Positions 1 through 8,191 are shown, numbered from the stretch's first letter. The stretch: 64,000 bases of DNA from Pyrinomonadaceae bacterium (GCA_021228405.1 JAJQRF010000001.1:1130428-1194427), one strand, 5' to 3'. Program-made: numbers and translations. Notes: generated by a model not told the origin, from the sequence alone.

Positions 1-453
1 TATCGCGAAGGCAACGAAACGGCACTCGCGGAATTTGAACAACAGCTGATCGAAGTGCGCGAAATCCGCGAACGCGTCTGGCGCGAAACCGAAAAGGATT
101 TGCTTCGTTTAGCCGTTCGTTTAGCCGAAAAGATCATCGGTCGGGAAATTAAGAAAGACGACAAGGCGATCATCGACGTGGTTTCCGCCGCTTTGCAAAA
201 TGCGCGTCAGCAGGAAAAACTGACGGTTCGCGTCAATCCCGCCGACCTGCCGAGCGTCGAAAACAGCGTCGAAAAATTTTCAACTTCGGGCAGAGTTCGT
301 TTCGTCGATTTCACGGCTGACCCGCGCGTTTCGGTCGGCGGTTGTTTGATCGAATCTGAAGTCGGCACGATCGACGCACGGCTCGAAACGCAATTGAGAG
401 TTCTGGAACGTGCACTGCTTTCGCAATCCGAAGGCGAAGGGTCGCAAGATTAA
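1..453 (+). CDS. SctL/FliH-type stator of a type III export ATPase (5' truncated)
   Basis: The reading frame is open from base 1, so the gene begins before the window and only the C-terminal part is seen; the GTG at 55 is internal. The visible part has the FliH/SctL C-terminal layout: a charged helix, a segment resembling the family's 'LA-x2-IA-x-KIIG-x-E' pattern (here LAEKIIGREI), and a tail with GGCLIESEVGTIDARLETQL, which matches the conserved GGC-IE...G-IDA-LETQL stretch. Proteins of this family form the peripheral stalk that binds the export ATPase and docks it under the secretion apparatus. It lies directly upstream of that ATPase, separated by about 110 bp containing heptamer repeats. 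It could be flagellar (FliH) or non-flagellar (SctL); the downstream genes favour the latter. Confidence 0.85.
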   Translation, partial: YREGNETALAEFEQQLIEVREIRERVWRETEKDLLRLAVRLAEKIIGREIKKDDKAIIDVVSAALQNARQQEKLTVRVNPADLPSVENSVEKFSTSGRVRFVDFTADPRVSVGGCLIESEVGTIDARLETQLRVLERALLSQSEGEGSQD

Positions 454-527
454 TAAATTACGAATTACGAATTTTTCTGATTGCTGAGAAAATTGTTCTA
501 AAACGATTTTGGTTGGCGGGATTTGAT

Positions 528-564
528 AAAATCCAAAATCCAAAATCTAAAATCCAAAATCCGA
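528..564. repeat. Heptamer repeat run (ATCCAAA type)
   Basis: Five or so imperfect 7-bp units of the form ATCCAAA/ATCTAAA/ATCCGAA fill the space just before the export ATPase start codon. The same unit recurs between other genes in this window. The run replaces any visible Shine-Dalgarno sequence for the downstream gene. Confidence 0.7.
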
Positions 565-1869
565 ATGTTAGATTTACAGCCATACATTTCCGCCGTTGAT
601 TGGATTTCTTCCGTCGAAGTGCGCGGGCGCGTGACGGAATTAACGGGGTTGCTGATTCGCGCCGCCGTTCCGGGTGCGCGGGTCGGTGAATTATGCTTGA
701 TTCATTCGCCACATCGGGCAAAAGTTTTGCGGGCGGAAGTCGTCGGTTTTCGCGGAAGCGAAGTCGTCCTGATGCCGCTCGGCGACGTTTCGGACGTGGC
801 GATGGGCGCGGAAGTCGTGCCGACGGGCAGTTCTTTGACGATTCGCGTCGGCGAAGATTTGCTCGGACGCGTGGTTGACGGTTTGGGCGAACCGCTCGAC
901 GGCAAAGGTTTGATCGAGGACGCGGTGGAAAAGATCGTTTCGGCGCGTCCGCCCGACCCGATGAAACGCCAGCGCGTGACGAAGCAATTGAAAACGGGAA
1001 TTCGCGCGATGGACGGAATTTTGACCGTCGGCGAAGGTCAGCGGATCGGGATTTTTGCCGCCGCCGGAGTCGGAAAATCGACGACGCTCGGAATGCTGGC
1101 GCGAAACACCGAAGCCGAAATCAACGTTATCGCGCTGATCGGCGAACGCGGGCGCGAAGTGCGCGATTTTCTCGAACAGGATTTGGGCGAAGAAGGTTTG
1201 AAACGCTCGGTCGTGATCGTCGCCACGTCAAACGAACCTTCGCTGATTCGTATGAAAGCGGCGTATGTCGCCACGGCGGTTGCCGAATATTTCCGCGATC
1301 AAGGCAAAAAAGTTTTGTTTTTGATGGATTCGGTGACGCGTTTTGCGCGTGCTTTGCGCGAAGTCGGGTTGGCGGCGGGCGAACCTCCGGCGCGTGCGGG
1401 TTTTCCGCCGTCGGTGTTTTCCGAGCTTCCGCGTCTGCTCGAACGAACGGGAAATTCGGATAAAGGTTCGATCACGGCATTTTATACGGTTCTCGTCGAA
1501 GGCGACGATATGACCGAACCGATTGCGGACGAAACGCGCTCGATTTTAGATGGTCACATCGTTTTATCGCGTAAATTAGCCGCCCAGAATCATTACCCCG
1601 CGATCGACATCAACGAATCGGTTTCGCGTGTGATGAATGCCGTCACGAACGCCGCGCACGTCCAAGCCGCCGGCAAACTGCGCGAAATTCTGGCGACTTA
1701 CGAAGCGCAGAAAGACTTGATTTTGATCGGCGCGTATAAAAAAGGAAGCGACCCGAAAACCGATTACGCGATCGCCAAAATAGATGCCGTCAACAACTTT
1801 CTCAAGCAAGCGACCCACGAAAAAATGCCCGCCGACCTCGCCGTGCAGAAATTGATGCAGTTATTTTAG
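565..1869 (+). CDS. sctN: Type III export ATPase (SctN/FliI)
   Basis: Hexameric ATPase, related to the F1 beta subunit, that unfolds and releases chaperone-bound substrates at the base of the type III apparatus. The 434-residue length is normal. Seen: Walker [10 protein letters not shown] at about residues 165-173, [10 protein letters not shown] following it, Walker B VLFLMDS at about 250-256, and the GEPPAR...GFPPSVF...LLER and [15 protein letters not shown]...EPIADE...[11 protein letters not shown] stretches typical of FliI/SctN. ATG 565 is chosen over an in-frame TTG at 523 because residues 1-14 of the longer form are only translated heptamer repeats. The ATPase alone does not separate flagellar from injectisome types; DPMKRQRV and [11 protein letters not shown] are compatible with both. 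No FliJ/SctO gene follows it, which is unusual. Confidence 0.95.
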   Translation: MLDLQPYISAVDWISSVEVRGRVTELTGLLIRAAVPGARVGELCLIHSPHRAKVLRAEVVGFRGSEVVLMPLGDVSDVAMGAEVVPTGSSLTIRVGEDLLGRVVDGLGEPLDGKGLIEDAVEKIVSARPPDPMKRQRVTKQLKTGIRAMDGILTVGEGQRIGIFAAAGVGKSTTLGMLARNTEAEINVIALIGERGREVRDFLEQDLGEEGLKRSVVIVATSNEPSLIRMKAAYVATAVAEYFRDQGKKVLFLMDSVTRFARALREVGLAAGEPPARAGFPPSVFSELPRLLERTGNSDKGSITAFYTVLVEGDDMTEPIADETRSILDGHIVLSRKLAAQNHYPAIDINESVSRVMNAVTNAAHVQAAGKLREILATYEAQKDLILIGAYKKGSDPKTDYAIAKIDAVNNFLKQATHEKMPADLAVQKLMQLF

Positions 1870-1940
1870 GGGTTTTTAAGGGCAAAAATGAGAAATCGCA
1901 AGACATTTTTCAATCTTATGCGCAAAAAAATCCGTTCCCG

Positions 1941-2255
1941 CATCAAAATAATCGAACTCGACGTTTAAATATTTCAATTCGACATTTAAATAATCGAATT
2001 CGACGTTTAAATATTTCAATTCGACATTTAAATAATCGAACTTAACGTTTAAATAATTCAAATCGACATTTAAATAATCGAACTTAACGTTTAAATAATT
2101 CAAATCGACATTTAAATAATTCAAATTAACACGGAATAAATCCAAATCGACATTTAAATAATTCAAATCGACATTTAAATAATTGAACCTGACGTTTAAA
2201 TAATCGCATTCGACACGAAAGAAATTGAATTTAACATTTAAATATTTTGATCGAT
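1941..2255. repeat. Tandem array 1: fifteen 21-bp units
   Basis: Fifteen contiguous 21-bp units with no insertions or deletions. The units alternate between forms beginning CATTTAAATAA and CGTTTAAATA and usually end in TCGA or TTAA. Two further units lie at 2445-2486 after an inverted repeat. The array is AT-rich, and TTTAAA and TTCAA blocks recur roughly every 10-11 bp, i.e. once per helical turn. One minus-strand frame stays open through it, reading YLNV repeats, but this is a consequence of the 21-bp period. It lies immediately 3' of the export ATPase gene. Confidence 0.95.
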
Positions 2256-2541
2256 TTTGCAGGTAAACTGCTTAAAAAAGACATTTTCGCTAAATTAACA
2301 TTTGGAAGTTACTCGAACGCGTTCAGAGTTCAAACTTTAGTTTGAATTTACTTTGAAGATTCAAACTAAAGTTTGAACTCTGAACCAATCGCACTCAAAC
2401 CGCTTAAAATTTTAGGATTTTGGTGTCAAGCCATTTCGACTCGACGCTTAAATAATTCGATTCGACACAAAAACAATCGAACTCGACCCGTACGGGATTT
2501 GTCCGTTCCTATTAAATTCACGTTAGTTAAAAAGAAAAAAA
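2256..2541. other. Gene-free spacer between array 1 and the antisense gene pair
   Basis: This stretch holds no supportable gene. It contains the perfect inverted repeat at 2321-2385 and two outlying 21-bp array units at 2445-2486. Short open frames here are low-complexity and lack family resemblance. Confidence 0.6.
2321..2385. repeat. Perfect 26-bp inverted repeat
   Basis: Arms 2321-2346 and 2360-2385 are perfect reverse complements around a 13-nt loop. The arm contains GTTCAAACTTTAGTTT-like sequence. It separates the main part of the 21-bp array from its two outlying units. No poly-T tract follows on either strand, so it is not an obvious terminator; it may be a REP-like palindrome. Confidence 0.9.
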
Positions 2542-2562
2542 GCTGTGATAGCCAATCACAGC
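2531..2562 (-). terminator. Intrinsic terminator of the antisense gene pair
   Basis: On the minus strand an 8-bp stem, GCTGTGAT/ATCACAGC (2542-2549 with 2555-2562), is followed by a T-rich run (2531-2541). It sits about 130 bp beyond the stop of the 137-aa gene. Confidence 0.8.
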
Positions 2563-2691
2563 CGGAGAAGGGTAAATTTATTTTGCCAAAATAAAGTTTA
2601 TAACCCGCCAACCTTTACGGTCCGCCATAGCCCGAAAAAGTTGGTTGTATTTAAGTTATCGGTGGTGCTGTGAAAAAGTTTCCTGTTTTTT

Positions 2692-3105
2692 TCAGGCGTG
2701 TGAAACTTTTTCCGCGACCCGCGTTAAAATCCCGCTATTCCAGTGCAAACTTGCAACGGCAAGCTCGTGAATCTGCTCGAAAAACTCCGTTTCCGCGACC
2801 GCTTCTTGAAAGTCACACTGAAGATAGAGCGATAAAGTTTCGCTGTCGTAAACGACTCTGCCGCCGCCGTTTTCGTTTTCCTCGGCAAAAGCCGCATCGA
2901 GAATCTCGTCGCGCGGTTCGCGGCGGAAACGGTAAATCAACGCCTCGCACGACAGAACGCCGTCAGCCTCGTCATATTCAAACCCGACGACAGCTTCGCC
3001 GATTCGCGCCTTCGCAAAATCCCTGCCGTCAAAAAAAGAGGCTTTTTCACCTAAACGGGAGAAAAAAGCCTCGAGTATTTGCTTCGCTTCTTCTTTTGTC
3101 ATCAA
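2692..3105 (-). CDS. Small acidic protein, possible secretion chaperone
   Basis: A 137-residue acidic protein with no signal peptide or membrane segment. I do not recognise the family with certainty. Size, acidity and the alternating layout (N-terminal helix EEAKQILEAFFSRLG, central strands such as AVVGFEY and LSCEALIYRF, then C-terminal helix FEQIHELAVASLHWNSGIL) recall CesT/SycE-type type III secretion chaperones. This is an inference from shape, not a motif match. It starts 3 bp after the stop of the hydrolase gene, with GGAAGA about 10 nt upstream of the ATG, so the two are probably translated together; effector-chaperone pairs are often arranged so. Two ATGs (3105 and 3102) are possible starts. 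The pair lies inside a type III export locus on the opposite strand. Alternative: an immunity or accessory protein for the hydrolase. Confidence 0.55.
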   Translation of the reverse strand: MMTKEEAKQILEAFFSRLGEKASFFDGRDFAKARIGEAVVGFEYDEADGVLSCEALIYRFRREPRDEILDAAFAEENENGGGRVVYDSETLSLYLQCDFQEAVAETEFFEQIHELAVASLHWNSGILTRVAEKVSHA

Positions 3106-3108
3106 AAT

Positions 3109-4068
3109 CTATCTTCCGAAATTTCCCTGCCGCGCCTGTTCAAACGGGACGCGTTCGGGCAAATAAAATTCTTCAAAACCGTGCGACACGAGCGGTCGTC
3201 CTTCGCGGAAATAATGCGTTTGAGCATCGCGTCCCGCGTGTGCGAACGGGTTCAGCCACGAACGAAGTCCGAAAGCCTGCGGCACGCCGTCGTTTCGATT
3301 TACATAATGAACATATTGCGGACCGTCGGGAAAACGTCTTGACGCGCCGCCGAATGTTTCAACTCTAACATTATCGAGCAGATTTTCCGCATCCGTGCGC
3401 GACATTCCGTCTTCGAGCATCAGACGATTTTTCACGTCCTGCAAAGCGCGGCTCGTAATGATCGCGCCCTGCGAATGTGCGAGCAGATGCACGCCGCGTC
3501 CCGCCCGAAGTTCGTTGTAAACCGTGTCGGCAAGCGTATCGACCGCCGGGTTATTGCCGATGTCGAGCTTGTCGCCGAGGCTCTGAAAAATATCCGCGAC
3601 CGAACTGCTCGTCGCATTGTGAACACCGATCACGCGCGAACCCGTATTGTCGGCGATCGCCTGTAAACTGTTCGCTTGTCCGCCGACATCGGTGCGGATT
3701 CCGTTGACGTAAACAAGCGTTTCGTTATTGGTCACGCCATTGCGCGGTGTAACGGCTGGAACATCGCGTAATCGCGTGTCGGGAGAAAAAGTTTGCCCGT
3801 CTGCGCCGACAAAATGCCCGTCAAAAGCCGCGTCGGAAACGTCTTCGGTCGGTTGCGCGGCGCGCAAAGTCAAAGGATTCAGCGCGGTCGAAATTCCCGT
3901 GCGCGAAGCGTAAACGTCGTTCGGATTTTCGTTGCCGCTTCTGAAAATCTCCGTCGGCAGATTCTCGCCCGGCGGTTCGACCGGCGGTTTTACGGTTTCT
4001 TTTTTATCGAAATAATAAATCTGCCGAATATCCAAACTCGCCGCATTCGCATTTACTTCCAAACCCAT
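3109..4068 (-). CDS. Alpha/beta-hydrolase protein without signal peptide (candidate type III substrate)
   Basis: A 319-residue protein. Residues about 115-265 look like an alpha/beta hydrolase: strand LVYVNGIRTDVGG (119-130), nucleophile elbow AHSQG with Ser199, then EYFGG-like strand VETFGG and NRNDGVP with candidate acid Asp260; His296 (SHGF) is a candidate catalytic histidine. The fold suggests an esterase or lipase; the substrate is unknown. Residues 1-110 are Pro/Asn-rich and probably disordered, with no signal peptide, as is common for type III effectors. ATG 4068 is preceded by GAGGAGAAAAAAG, a strong ribosome binding site. It is followed after 3 bp by the small chaperone-like gene. 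Effector status is inferred from context only; a cytosolic esterase is equally possible by sequence. Confidence 0.7.
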   Translation of the reverse strand: MGLEVNANAASLDIRQIYYFDKKETVKPPVEPPGENLPTEIFRSGNENPNDVYASRTGISTALNPLTLRAAQPTEDVSDAAFDGHFVGADGQTFSPDTRLRDVPAVTPRNGVTNNETLVYVNGIRTDVGGQANSLQAIADNTGSRVIGVHNATSSSVADIFQSLGDKLDIGNNPAVDTLADTVYNELRAGRGVHLLAHSQGAIITSRALQDVKNRLMLEDGMSRTDAENLLDNVRVETFGGASRRFPDGPQYVHYVNRNDGVPQAFGLRSWLNPFAHAGRDAQTHYFREGRPLVSHGFEEFYLPERVPFEQARQGNFGR

Positions 4069-4123
4069 CTTTTTTCTCCTCGAAAATGTTTTGTATTGTG
4101 ATTATCGGTAGTTTCGCGCAATT

Positions 4124-4275
4124 GTTTCCTTAAATCCGCCGTAAGCCGAAAGAAACACCTGCGGTAGCGGGTGGTTGAGGCGATTAAGGCTTTGGTCGTT
4201 TGCATAATATTGCAAATTCCGAAATCTTTACCCGCCCGCTACCGCAGGCGGTTCTGACCTTTAATTTAAGGAAAC
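4124..4275. mobile_element. 152-bp MITE-like or REP-like palindromic element
   Basis: Terminal inverted repeats GTTTCCTTAAAT (4124-4135) and ATTTAAGGAAAC (4264-4275) are perfect over 12 bp. Inside lies a second perfect 14-bp pair, CCTGCGGTAGCGGG (4158-4171) with its complement at 4235-4248. There is no coding capacity. Nested inverted repeats with precise ends suggest a non-autonomous element or REP doublet. It sits between the antisense gene pair and the next promoter. Copies elsewhere would be needed to confirm mobility; I see no second copy in this window. Confidence 0.7.
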
Positions 4276-4367
4276 TCTTTTCATATTTTACCGATAATTT
4301 AACCAGGAAATTTCGGCATTTATGAAGAAAGCCGGAAAACTTTTATTAAAGGATCAATGGTTTCCGA

Positions 4368-4396
4368 TTAACAAACGGCGAAATATTTACTATAAT
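4368..4396 (+). promoter_or_regulatory. Sigma-70-like promoter for the 134-aa gene
   Basis: TTAACA (4368-4373), a 17-bp spacer and a perfect TATAAT (4391-4396) lie 35 bp before the ATG at 4431. The ribosome binding site GGAAGG follows. Confidence 0.75.
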
Positions 4397-4430
4397 TTCG
4401 GGCAAAAGAAATTATAAAGGAAGGAAAAAG

Positions 4431-4835
4431 ATGTCTGTTAAAAAGACAAGTTCACCACTCAGCAGCGGCGCGGAATCGCTCGATCCGCTTGGCGGAAAGG
4501 ACGAATTACAGCGCGGCGGCAAGGTCGATAAAAGTTTTGAAGCCGCGCTTGCCGAAGTCACGGGACAGATCGAACAAGCGGGAGCAAACGAAAAATCCGA
4601 AAGTCCGGCGCGTTCGGCTTTTCAGCAGATCGCGCAAAACGCCAATCTCGATTCGCCCGAAGGCGCAATGTCCGCCGTCCGCGAATCGGCTGAGTTTCTG
4701 GTCAGTTCGCGTTTGAAGGGCGACTTGAAAGATTCGGAACAAGGAAAGAAAATCTCGGAAGATTTGAGCAATTATATTTCCAAAGACCCGTTTATGCACC
4801 GCAAGATTCTCGGCATTCTGCAACGTTTGAAATAA
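4431..4835 (+). CDS. 134-aa protein of unknown function in the type III export locus
   Basis: Not recognised. No signal peptide or membrane segment. Residues 1-60 are polar and Ser/Gly/Glu-rich, probably disordered; residues 65-134 look helical, ending in YISKDPFMHRKILGILQRLK. Small, mostly helical proteins with a disordered N terminus are common among type III substrates (needle, inner rod, gatekeeper), so a role as a secreted or structural part is plausible but not shown. It has its own promoter (4368-4396), a good ribosome binding site (GGAAGGAAAAAG) and its own terminator (4864-4895), so it is probably transcribed alone, perhaps at higher level than its neighbours. Confidence 0.7.
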   Translation: MSVKKTSSPLSSGAESLDPLGGKDELQRGGKVDKSFEAALAEVTGQIEQAGANEKSESPARSAFQQIAQNANLDSPEGAMSAVRESAEFLVSSRLKGDLKDSEQGKKISEDLSNYISKDPFMHRKILGILQRLK

Positions 4836-4863
4836 ACGCAAAACTACAATTTATAAAGACTTA

Positions 4864-4895
4864 ATTCCATCTTTCCGAAGATGGAATTTTTATTT
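4864..4895 (+). terminator. Intrinsic terminator of the 134-aa gene
   Basis: A 9-bp perfect stem ATTCCATCT/AGATGGAAT (4864-4872 with 4879-4887), 6-nt loop, followed by a T-rich tail. Confidence 0.9.
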
Positions 4896-4995
4896 TTATT
4901 ATCAAAACGAAAAAAATCAGGAAACTTTTCACAAAGCAGTCCGATAACTTAATCACAAAGTTCAAACGGACAAAAATTTTTAAGGGGTAAAGAAG

Positions 4996-6888
4996 ATGCA
5001 GGTTAGTTCAAGGAATCGCTCGGAAGGTGTTTCGCAAACGTCAGGCTTTGAAACGCAGGAAACGAACACGAAAAACAATTTACTTTCAACGCTTTTCAAA
5101 AATGAAGAACCTTCCCCGACCGGAGCGATCGAAAGAAATATCGTTGACCGGAACAATATTTTGAGAACGGGTTTGAACAATTCTTTTACGGCGGCGGAAG
5201 CAAATCGTTTTAATTATAATTCGATCCAAGGCGTAAGAGGCAACCGAAATGTGACCGCCGAATTTATTAACGGCGTTGAAAATATGGCGCAAAGACTCGG
5301 CACACGCCCCGAATATCTGATGGCGGTGATGAGCTTTGAAACAGGCGGAACGTTTAATCCGGGCATTCGCAACGGCATCGGCGCGACGGGATTAATTCAA
5401 TTTCTGCCTTCGACGGCACGCGGACTCGGCACGACGACCGACCAATTGGCGCAGATGTCTGCGACCGAACAGCTCCGCTACGTTGAAAAATATTTCGACC
5501 AACCGCATTTTCGCGGCAAGCTCGGAAGCTTGGAAGGTCTTTACACGGCGGTTTTGAGCGGACAGGCGCGCTCGAACAGCAACGACGTTTTATTTACGCG
5601 CGGAACTCGTGCTTACGAGCAGAATCCGCTCGATTGGAATCAAGATGGGCGCATTACAGCAGGGGAAGCAATTACGCCCGTCGCGGCGCGAATGTATGGC
5701 GGCATTCGCGCCGTTCAACAACGATTGGTCGATGCGGGAGTCGTTCCCGCAAATCAACAGGCGAATTTCGCGGACGGTCAATGGGGCAGAAACACGGCGG
5801 CGGCGGTTCGCCGTTTTCAGGAAGCCAACAATCTGCCCGCGACAGGTTTGATGGACGACCGCACAGGACGTGCATTATTTAACCTGCAAACGCCGACGAC
5901 ACCGAATCCCACACCGACTACTCCCACAACAAGCAATCTGCAAAGAGGCAGTCGGGGTGCGGAAGTCGAACGTTTACAAAACGATCTGATCGATCTCGGC
6001 TTTATGACCAACGCCCAGAAAGCAACGGGTGCAGGGATTTTCGGTCCGCAGACCGAAGCCGCTTTGAAAACTTTTCAGCGAAGTGCAAAACTCGAACCGA
6101 ACGGTGTTTTAACGCCTGAAACGACGCGTGCAATGCGCGACATCGAAGCCAATCTCGGACGCACGACCAACACGCGCAACGAAAACGTCACGAAAGGAAT
6201 TCAGGACAGGCTCGTTGAGTTAGGCTTTATGACCCGTGCACAGGTCAATACGGGTTACGGCACTTTCGGACCGCAAAGCGAAGCCGCGATCAAAAGTTTT
6301 CAGCAAAGAAACGGCATCGAACAAACCGGACGCGTCGGCGAATTGACGTATCGAACGCTGTTTTCGGAAAATCCGAACCGCGCAGGTTCGACTAATAATA
6401 CGAACAATTCAGGCGGATTTTCGACCGCGACGAACGGCAGACATTACACGGTCAATCAGGGAATTCTGATGACCGACGCACTGCGTCCGCGTCTGCAAAC
6501 TCTGGCGGACAGATATTTTCAGCAAACGGGACAAAATCTGCATATCACAAGCGGCTATCGTCCGCCCGCGCGTCAGGCTTCGGCGATGTATGATCTGATT
6601 CGCGCCAACGGCACGAACTACGTCCAGAATTTATACGCCAATCAGGGCGCGGTCAGCGAAATTTTGAACGCTTACCGCAACAACAGCGGAAGCCGCACGG
6701 AAGCGGTTGCAGCAATGACACGGGCAATCGAAAATCAGGTCGGACGCGGAGTTTACATTTCCGACCATTTGCGAAGCCGTGCTTTAGATGTCAGTCCCGA
6801 TGCGAATTTCAACGTTTTAAGAAATATTGTCCGCGAAATGGGCGGCTCGATCTTGAATGAGGGAAATCATTTTCATTTGGAACTTTAA
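4996..6888 (+). CDS. Two-headed murein hydrolase (lytic transglycosylase plus D,D-peptidase-like), no signal peptide
   Basis: 630 residues. Seen in order: polar N terminus (1-85) with no signal peptide; lysozyme/transglycosylase-like domain about 88-235 with MSFETGG (candidate catalytic Glu115) and GATGLIQFLPSTARGLG; inside it a calcium-loop sequence DWNQDGRITAGE (213-224) like an EF-hand; three peptidoglycan-binding-1 repeats (about 236-297, 315-385, 397-457) with the GxxGPQTEAALKxFQ pattern; an Asn/Thr linker; and a C-terminal M15/VanY-like domain (about 485-630) with SGYRPPARQ, SDHLRSRALDVS (His591, Asp598) and GNHFHLEL (His625/His627). It would cut both glycan and peptide bonds. Lacking a Sec signal and encoded among export genes, it may be exported by the type III machine itself to open the wall, as FlgJ is in flagella (inference). 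ATG 4996 follows AAGGGG. Confidence 0.85.
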   Translation: MQVSSRNRSEGVSQTSGFETQETNTKNNLLSTLFKNEEPSPTGAIERNIVDRNNILRTGLNNSFTAAEANRFNYNSIQGVRGNRNVTAEFINGVENMAQRLGTRPEYLMAVMSFETGGTFNPGIRNGIGATGLIQFLPSTARGLGTTTDQLAQMSATEQLRYVEKYFDQPHFRGKLGSLEGLYTAVLSGQARSNSNDVLFTRGTRAYEQNPLDWNQDGRITAGEAITPVAARMYGGIRAVQQRLVDAGVVPANQQANFADGQWGRNTAAAVRRFQEANNLPATGLMDDRTGRALFNLQTPTTPNPTPTTPTTSNLQRGSRGAEVERLQNDLIDLGFMTNAQKATGAGIFGPQTEAALKTFQRSAKLEPNGVLTPETTRAMRDIEANLGRTTNTRNENVTKGIQDRLVELGFMTRAQVNTGYGTFGPQSEAAIKSFQQRNGIEQTGRVGELTYRTLFSENPNRAGSTNNTNNSGGFSTATNGRHYTVNQGILMTDALRPRLQTLADRYFQQTGQNLHITSGYRPPARQASAMYDLIRANGTNYVQNLYANQGAVSEILNAYRNNSGSRTEAVAAMTRAIENQVGRGVYISDHLRSRALDVSPDANFNVLRNIVREMGGSILNEGNHFHLEL

Positions 6889-7054
6889 GAGAAAAAATAA
6901 TTTGTAAAAGCAATTCTTACAATAGTAAAATAAATCAATCGTAAAAAATTCCGGGAAATTTTGCGTTTTTCCTTTTTTGCGGTTGATGTTTTCGTTTGTA
7001 AAGGCATTCCGAAAATTTTCAACTCGGTAATTTGAATCGGACAGTTTTTAATTT

Positions 7055-8137
7055 ATGTCGTCGAGTTCAGGAGAAAAAAGCGAACAACCAACCGATAAGC
7101 GGCTGCAAGACGCTCGAAAGAAAGGTCAGGTCGCTAAAAGTCAGGATCTAACGTCAGCCCTTTTATTAATCGCGGCGGTCGGAGTCGTCTGGCTGATCGG
7201 CGGTTATATCGGCGGAATTCTCCAGGGAACGGTCAAAGACCAGATCGAATTTGCGGCGACGTTCAAAGGACCGTTTACCGCCGAAACCGCTTACAGCGTA
7301 ATGTGGCGCGGGTTGAGCGGAATGTTCTGGGCATTAACGCCCCTCTTCGTCGTCGTCACGGTCTTTGCATTTTTAGGAAATTATCTGCAAGTCGGTTCGA
7401 TATTCTCTTTTGAATCAATCGCGCCCAATTTTGAAAAACTCAATCCGGCGGAAGGTTTCAAACAAAAATTTTTGAAAGCGCGTCCGTATATCGAACTCGG
7501 TAAGACACTTTTCAAAATGGTGATAACGGCGGCAATCGCTTTCTACGTGCTATGGGGCGCACGCGAAGACGTGATTCGGCTGATCTCCAAACCGCCCGAT
7601 GTCGTAGCGATCTACACCTTCGGTCTGGTGCTGGAAATTGGCTTAAAAATCGGGCTGGCATTTCTTATTTTGGGCGGCGCGGACTTTTTCCTGCAAAAAA
7701 TTCTGCATCGGCAGGATTTAAAGATGACCAAACACGAGGTCAAGGAAGAATATAAGGAAACCGAAGGAAATCCGCTTATCAAATCGCAAAGACGAATGCT
7801 CCACCGCGAGATTTTATCGCAAAGTATGGCGGCGGCAGTGCGCGATGCGGATGTCGTGATGGCAAACCCGACGCACGTTGCCGTCGCGCTGAAATACGAA
7901 CGCGGGCAGGCGAATGCGCCGGTCGTAACCGCCAAAGGCGCGGATTTGATGGCGGCAAACATTCGCCAGATTGCAATGGAATCGGGCGTTCCGATCAAAC
8001 GCGACATTCCGTTAGCGCGTGCGCTCTACGAACTCGAAGTCGATCAGGAAATTCCCGAGGAACTTTACGAAGCCGTCGCGCTCGTCCTGCAATGGGTTTA
8101 CGAAATGAACGAAGAAAACATTGTAATAAAACCGTAA
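7055..8137 (+). CDS. sctU: Type III export switch protein (SctU/FlhB)
   Basis: 360 residues, normal for the family. The N terminus KSEQPTDKRLQDARKKGQVAKS is the family signature. Four membrane segments lie at about residues 30-50, 85-110, 150-170 and 185-215. The cytoplasmic domain carries the self-cleavage motif NPTH at 271-274, cut between Asn and Pro in characterised homologues to switch substrate class. EYKETEGNPLIKSQRR resembles SctU somewhat more than FlhB, while ALYELEVDQEIPEELYEAVA fits both. It is preceded by 166 bp without an obvious promoter or ribosome binding site. Confidence 0.93.
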   Translation: MSSSSGEKSEQPTDKRLQDARKKGQVAKSQDLTSALLLIAAVGVVWLIGGYIGGILQGTVKDQIEFAATFKGPFTAETAYSVMWRGLSGMFWALTPLFVVVTVFAFLGNYLQVGSIFSFESIAPNFEKLNPAEGFKQKFLKARPYIELGKTLFKMVITAAIAFYVLWGAREDVIRLISKPPDVVAIYTFGLVLEIGLKIGLAFLILGGADFFLQKILHRQDLKMTKHEVKEEYKETEGNPLIKSQRRMLHREILSQSMAAAVRDADVVMANPTHVAVALKYERGQANAPVVTAKGADLMAANIRQIAMESGVPIKRDIPLARALYELEVDQEIPEELYEAVALVLQWVYEMNEENIVIKP

Positions 8138-8160
8138 ATTAAGATTTCAGGATTAAGAGA

Positions 8161-8187
8161 AAATCCGAAATCCGAAATCCGAAATCG
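8161..8187. repeat. Heptamer repeat run (ATCCGAA type)
   Basis: Three to four copies of AAATCCG directly before the start codon of the 218-aa gene. Confidence 0.7.
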
Positions 8188-8191
8188 ATAT

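Noticed and set aside
523..564. Upstream TTG start for the export ATPase
   Set aside because: The added residues are translated heptamer repeats; homology begins at ATG 565.
1876..2166. Minus-strand open frame of 96 codons with YLNV repeats
   Set aside because: It is the 21-bp array read in one of its frames (a 21-bp unit always keeps frame). It has no ribosome binding site and no family match.
1941..2255. Possible CRISPR array
   Set aside because: The units are directly adjacent with no unique spacers; the same holds for 12922-13142 and 48210-48503. No cas gene is present.
2670..3368. Plus-strand open frame of 232 codons
   Set aside because: It is antisense to the chaperone-like and hydrolase genes, which have better start sites, spacing and a fold-like sequence. 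Its Arg-rich content is typical of a shadow frame.
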